Shown here one piece after another: positions 60,401 to 64,000 of a stretch of DNA of 64,000 bases. Origin of the DNA: Trichoplax sp. H2 (lineage: Eukaryota > Placozoa > Uniplacotomia > Trichoplacea); assembly GCA_003344405.1 (NCBI GenBank), contig NOWV01000125.1, positions 1-64,000 of the forward strand, in the 5' to 3' direction. Positions within the stretch are counted from its first letter, which is position 1; every line of letters begins with the position of its first letter. Under the pieces are notes generated by a model. That model did not search any database. It had not been told where the DNA came from and saw nothing but the letters and a program-made list of their open reading frames with translations. Both the position numbers and the translations under genes were made by a program.

Positions 60401-61093
60401 TATGATACTACGTCAAAGTTGTATCTTGTAATATTATACTGCCTAGTACAAGAAATTCAGTTTTTCACCCATCAAGCACAGAATAAGGGACTGACGTAAT
60501 TACATATGATTCAATCAACATGAGTAATATCTATTTATTAATAGTACAATATCAATGACAATAACTTCTCGTTCATTCATTGCTTAGTTTGATTTTTGAT
60601 TTTATTCCAAGCAAATACACGATCAAGCAAGATGATGGACTACAAAACGAGTAGAGAGACTAATCTTTTGAATTACAGTATCGTATTATCTAGACTACAT
60701 AATATCATCAATCATGAGACTTTGAAGTATTCGCAAACTATGACATCAAGCATCATCGTATGACTTGTTTAAGTCATTGCAATAAGTACAACTTACTGGA
60801 TCTATTCCAACCTGTTTTAGTATTTATCCTTCATTGCTTTCACTAAGACTATAGTACTGATCGTCAGTTTAAACTCATGTTGTAGTTAAGTAGTCATCTG
60901 AATAAGAAGACTATTCCAGCTATCCAACTAGTTATCTTATCCTATACAGTATCTATCCGTCTACCTTTTGCGGCGTACTGGCCATATGAGCACCAGACTC
61001 GATATCCGCTAGAGACGAATTATCAGGAGGACGAGTATAATCTTCCACAATCCCACGAGCATTTTTAGCAGCTTCACTAATTCGATTCCACAT
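45355..61093 (-). CDS. Giant golgin-type coiled-coil protein with C-terminal membrane anchor (giantin-like)
   Basis: Sixteen exons, in transcript order: 60965-61093, 58803-58922, 58589-58693, 58223-58451, 57924-58096, 57664-57813, 56935-57498, 46811-56863, 46686-46738, 46548-46602, 46396-46450, 46229-46283, 46082-46136, 45902-46009, 45569-45777 and 45355-45466. Every junction phase matches, giving about 4070 residues. The start is M-W-N-R-I-S-E-A-A. Early exons carry L-Q-A-K-A-K-I-T-R-L-N and L-R-A-Q-A-K-S-K, motifs common in golgins. Almost all the rest is heptad-rich coiled coil. The last exon gives R-I-W-V-V-I-Y-F-A-L-L-H-V-A-L-I-S-L-F and a short tail, a single C-terminal transmembrane anchor as in giantin (GOLGB1). 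Golgins tether vesicles at the Golgi. No GRIP domain is seen. Coiled coils resemble many proteins, so the giantin link rests mainly on size, motifs and anchor. Confidence 0.75.
46811..56863 (-). CDS. 10053-bp coiled-coil exon of the golgin gene
   Basis: One exon of 3351 codons lies between a TTTATAG acceptor (just above 56863) and a GAG/GTAAGT donor (just below 46811). It starts N-E-E-L-Q-N-K-I and ends V-A-E-I-E. The sequence is almost wholly charged, leucine-spaced coiled coil. Two less helical, serine/alanine-rich breaks occur, one being A-A-E-D-V-L-P-A-A-N-A-S near 51800. The exon includes an internal four-fold repeat (49200-51700). Many antisense open frames across it are shadows of the biased codon use. 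Confidence 0.9.
49200..51700 (-). repeat. Four ~245-residue coiled-coil repeats within the golgin exon
   Basis: A recognisable block, with E-Y-E/D-Y-E-x-K, N-E-x-x-V, K-L-x-K-A-K-Q and S-L-K-K-E-L-x-x-x-K-S, recurs at about 51500, 50770, 50030 and 49285 (735-745 bp apart). Each is followed by L-E-x-x-x-A, D-x-L-L-E-K-S-x-x-E-R and later S-E-L-E-x-x-x-x-D-Y. A fifth, weaker K-R-L-S-S-R-L-N-T-A-K-Q version lies near 48300. The units keep the heptad frame, so the protein was lengthened by whole repeats. Confidence 0.75.
58923..60964 (-). other. Intron 1 of the golgin gene
   Basis: Two kilobases separate the 43-codon first exon from the second exon, both in phase 0. I see no coding exon, repeat array or RNA gene inside. 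Its size stands out, as most other introns of this gene are 60-260 bp, so regulatory elements are plausible but not visible. Confidence 0.6.
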
Positions 61094-62804
61094 CTTGTAC
61101 TACGCTTAGCTAATCTATATCATGGAGAATTATGGTAAAGAAAGAAGAATCGCAGACTTAATTCATAGTACGATTGATTACGTTGATTCACAGTCATTAA
61201 TAATTACTATTCATAATAATATCCAGTTATGGTAAGTACGCTTACCTACGATTGAACACGCGTACCAACACGTCAAGAACTTGAGCGACTTTTTAGGCCT
61301 ATCCACCCATATGATTTAGTCAAGCGTTGTAGTAAAATAGAATTCAATCAACACTCACTCGTGGTGCTATCAATTCTAATCAAACTAGGCGTGGAGACGA
61401 CTAAATTTCAAGAATATTTTAAAGACGTTATAAGCTTGTTAATGAATAAATGACGAGAATATTTTCATCCAGTTAGGACAGAGTCCCTTGACCTGCGGCC
61501 ATTTACTACGTGGCCACTGGTGTTGTTCAAGCAGTACTTTACGCTACTATCCACTGTCCACTGCCCACTGTACACTGTACGTACAGAGACCACACAGTGT
61601 ACAGTACTTTACACTCGTCATTTATGCAGTACTTTGCATCCTACACTGTACAGTGAAGTTCTGGCAAGAGAGAAAGAGAGAAGGACATCTACGATACGGT
61701 AGGGTCTTGGACTGTCTACTGTGCAGACGGACAGACTGGCTACTAGAAAGACACCGACAACCAGCGGCAAGGCCATTGGAAATTTCCAATCGGACTCCAA
61801 ATAAAAAGAGATCGATGGGGCTGTGCCTCAGAACATACCTACGCCTCAAGTCTAAAAGTAGTGTGTAATGGAGTCTCTTCTAGTTGGCTGCTAAGTAGCC
61901 ACCGGTGTTGTTCAAGCAGTACTTTACACTACTATCCACTGTCCACTGCCCACTGTACACTGTACAGAGACCACACAGTGTACAGTACTTTACACTCGTC
62001 ATTTATGCAGTACTTTGCATCCTACACTGTACTGTACAGTGAAGTTCTGGCAAGAGAGAAAGAGAGACGGACATCTACGATACGGTAGGGTCTTGGACTG
62101 TCTACTGTGCAGACAGACAGACTGGCTACTAGAAAGACACCGACAACCAGCGGCAAGGCCATTGGAAATTTCCAATCGGACTCCAAATAAAAAGAGATCG
62201 ATGGCGCTGTGCCTCAGAACATACCTACGCCTCAAGTCTAAAAGTAGTGTGTGTAATGGAGTCTCTTCTACAGTAGTTGGCTGTTAAGTGGCCACCGGTG
62301 TTGTTCAAGCAGTACTTTACACTACTATCCACTGTCCACTGCCCACTGTACACTGTACAGAGACCACACAGTGTACAGTACTTTACACTCGTCATTTATG
62401 CAGTACTTTAAGTGGGACATAGAAATGGACATGTTTGCTAATGACTGTAGTCTATCCATGACTACGCACAAATTAATGTGACATCGTTGACAGAATGTAG
62501 AAATTGATCATTGGTGTCACTGCATCTGTTCTAGCCAATACTGTATCCATACTCTACCATAGTTGCACGTCGAGTAAGCGTAGCACCCGGTCGGTATGAT
62601 GTCTTTTCCAAGTTTGATTAGTTGATTTAATTAAATGGTTTACATGGCTGTTTACTCATTCCTTGAAATTCTATTTATGTTCTTGCCGTTGTAGGCTTGT
62701 TGATAGCTTCTCGTTGGCCGTTGAGCAAGTTAGTGTAGGCAACGTCAAAAGTAGACTCAAAATCAACCTCCCCCCCCCCAAAAAAAAACAATCATTAAAG
62801 CACA
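61094..62804. promoter_or_regulatory. Divergent promoter region between the golgin gene and LARP6
   Basis: The two genes start head to head, 1.7 kb apart. Most of the spacer is the 2.3-copy repeat array (61510-62409). Close to the LARP6 start lies a run of ten C followed by nine A (62770-62788) in the presumed 5' UTR. Open frames within 61488-62287 on both strands belong to the repeats and are not genes. Confidence 0.5.
61510..62409. repeat. Tandem array of a ~390-bp unit, 2.3 copies
   Basis: Units start with GTGGCCACTGG, GTAGCCACCGG and GTGGCCACCGG at 61510, 61895 and 62289, so the periods are 385 and 394 bp. The third copy stops at about 62409 after CAGTACTTTA. The copies are nearly identical, with a few substitutions and small indels such as one extra CTGTA, so the duplication is recent or kept uniform. 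Each full unit holds a TGTACACTGTACAG cluster, a purine-rich AGAGAGAAAGAGAG tract and the 16-base perfect palindrome ATTGGAAATTTCCAAT (at about 61778 and 62161). Confidence 0.8.
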
Positions 62805-64000
62805 ATGAGCGTGGATAATTTTGGTAACGACTCGGTTGATGAGTTAATCAGCGATATGGAACTACTATCGGCTGAAATGGATAAATCGATTCAATCCGAT
62901 GATAAAAGTGGTGCAGACAGTGGAGGAGAAGGGAGTGAATTGACCAATACAAATAGCGGTAGACAAATGCAACTAACACCTGAATTGCGTGATCGAATTA
63001 TCGAACGTATCGAATTCTATTTTAGTAACGAATATTTGATGGGAAATTCTTTTTTAACCAAGCACATTAAAAAAAATCGTGAAGGTTATGTTAGTATAAC
63101 CTTGATCACCTCATTTAAAAAAGTCAAATGTCTCACGCGTGATTGGAATATTGTTGCCGAGGCGTTAAAATATTCCCAAAAGTTAGAAGTAAATCAAGAA
63201 GGGAAAAAAGTCAAGCGTAAAGATCCATTACCCGAATACTTAAAAATTGCTGCCGAAAATAAAGGCATTAAAACAGTGGTAGCCTACAATTTACCACCCA
63301 AATATAGTAATATTAGCGGAGTAAGCAATTTATTCTCAACTTATGGTGAGATTTTGTTGGCAAGAATTATTCGACCCAATGATAACATCCCCGACGATTT
63401 AAAACCTGCTAAAGCTTATCATTCACAATTAGGGCAAGAAACTTGCGCCTTTGTTGAATTTGATAAGCCTGAACACGCATTGCGATGTATCGAAGGCCTA
63501 ACTCAAGCGGATAGGCAAGATTTGGATGGAATTGGTGTTACTTTATTAAACTTAAAAATAAAACAATCAACTCTTGATAAAATTAAGGAAATGGAAGCTA
63601 AAGCCAAAAGTGATTCAGCCTCACAAGATGAGAAAGAGAAAAAATCCAAACGAAAAAAGAAGAAAAATAAACGACTGGATGAATTGCTCAATGTTCGTGA
63701 TGACGTTAGCACATGCAGTTCTGACGATGCTGAAGGTGCACCAAGACGAAGAAGTGCTCCAATTCCTATAGGTAAGAACCTCCATTTGAAGGTTATTTCC
63801 AAATTGCCCTACGTTGTTCGACAGTATTTCTCCATTGTTCCCGCATATTGCGCCGTACATGCATCTAAAGTAATAAATGTTACGCTTTCAAAAGAGTTCA
63901 ACAAAGTTTCTTTACTAGCAGACGATCTGAACGATAAAATTCTTTTCCTTGAACTTGATCCTTATTCCGATTTCAATAAGATAATCAACGTCAAATTTCT
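62805..64000 (+). CDS. LARP6: La-related protein 6 (partial, runs off the window)
   Basis: The frame opens M-S-V-D-N-F-G at 62805 after an acidic leader. Residues ~60-140 form the La motif: I-E-R-I-E-F-Y-F-S-N-E-Y-L, F-L-T-K-H-I, N-R-E-G-Y-V-S-I and L-I-T-S-F-K-K-V-K-x-L-T-R-D-W, the LARP6 form of this motif. An RRM follows (~160-250) with T-V-V-A-Y-N-L-P-P and C-A-F-V-E-F-D, then a lysine-rich stretch and an S-x-P-I-P-I end. LARP6 proteins bind structured mRNA elements and control translation; in vertebrates the targets include collagen mRNAs. A GTAAGA donor at 63771 could end the exon, but the same frame stays open to 64000, so the last ~75 codons are uncertain. Confidence 0.88.
   Translation, partial: MSVDNFGNDSVDELISDMELLSAEMDKSIQSDDKSGADSGGEGSELTNTNSGRQMQLTPELRDRIIERIEFYFSNEYLMGNSFLTKHIKKNREGYVSITLITSFKKVKCLTRDWNIVAEALKYSQKLEVNQEGKKVKRKDPLPEYLKIAAENKGIKTVVAYNLPPKYSNISGVSNLFSTYGEILLARIIRPNDNIPDDLKPAKAYHSQLGQETCAFVEFDKPEHALRCIEGLTQADRQDLDGIGVTLLNLKIKQSTLDKIKEMEAKAKSDSASQDEKEKKSKRKKKKNKRLDELLNVRDDVSTCSSDDAEGAPRRRSAPIPIGKNLHLKVISKLPYVVRQYFSIVPAYCAVHASKVINVTLSKEFNKVSLLADDLNDKILFLELDPYSDFNKIINVKF

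Noticed and set aside
61488-62287. Frames of 60-126 codons on both strands, repeated twice
   Set aside because: They repeat because the DNA unit repeats; both strands are open and no family is recognised.
1-64000. CRISPR arrays, bacterial operons or integrated virus
   Set aside because: The repeats are tandem or dispersed without regular spacers; all recognised genes are eukaryotic with introns or eukaryote-like context, and no capsid, polymerase or integrase motifs were seen.

Overview
This window is animal nuclear DNA. Genes are split by GT-AG introns, are AT-rich, and sit between stretches of plain AT-rich sequence. The phase-1 exon modules (EGF, D8C, Ig, LamG, ZP), a metazoan ribosomal protein uL1/RPL10A, a LARP6 and a giantin-like golgin all fit an early-branching animal. 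The compact genes and unusual extracellular module combinations make a placozoan (Trichoplax/Hoilungia type) my best guess, but that is an inference and no species marker was read.

Region 1 (1-17183, + strand): five EGF exons (107-1537), then after a 4.8 kb gap a large secreted protein (6300-17183) built from five D8C modules (uromodulin/GP2/OIT3 type) alternating with EGF and calcium-binding EGF modules, ending in a fibrinogen/intelectin-like domain. Region 2 (17184-32422, +): a long gap, then a second matrix protein: EGF, D8C, four EGF, three Ig, LamG, two EGF, LamG. Its C-terminal half has the layout of perlecan domains IV-V. One exon of the last LamG could not be found.

Region 3 (34639-37923, -): a single-exon gene of about 1094 residues that appears to fuse an indoleamine-dioxygenase/PrnB-like haem domain, an FAD/NAD(P)H reductase without a flavodoxin domain, and a cytochrome b5. 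It looks like a self-contained redox enzyme and is the most unusual gene here. Region 4 (39480-41316, +): RPL10A in three exons, behind a promoter packed with TACAGTAC/GTACAC palindromes and a 212-bp fold-back element. Region 5 (42336-44590, +): a membrane receptor with signal peptide, kringle, three EGF, ZP domain with an RIRR cleavage site, and a transmembrane segment.

Region 6 (45355-61093, -): a giant golgin of about 4070 residues in 16 exons. One exon is 10053 bp, four successive exons are exactly 55 nt, and the last exon encodes a C-terminal membrane anchor. Region 7 (61094-62804) separates this gene from LARP6 (62805 to the window end, +). It carries 2.3 nearly identical copies of a ~390-bp unit with the same TGTACAGT motif seen before RPL10A.

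A repeated theme is small-scale duplication: tandem ~167-232-bp copies in introns and gaps, duplicated exon modules, duplicated coiled-coil blocks and duplicated promoter units. I saw no CRISPR array, complete tRNA, rRNA or intact transposase gene.
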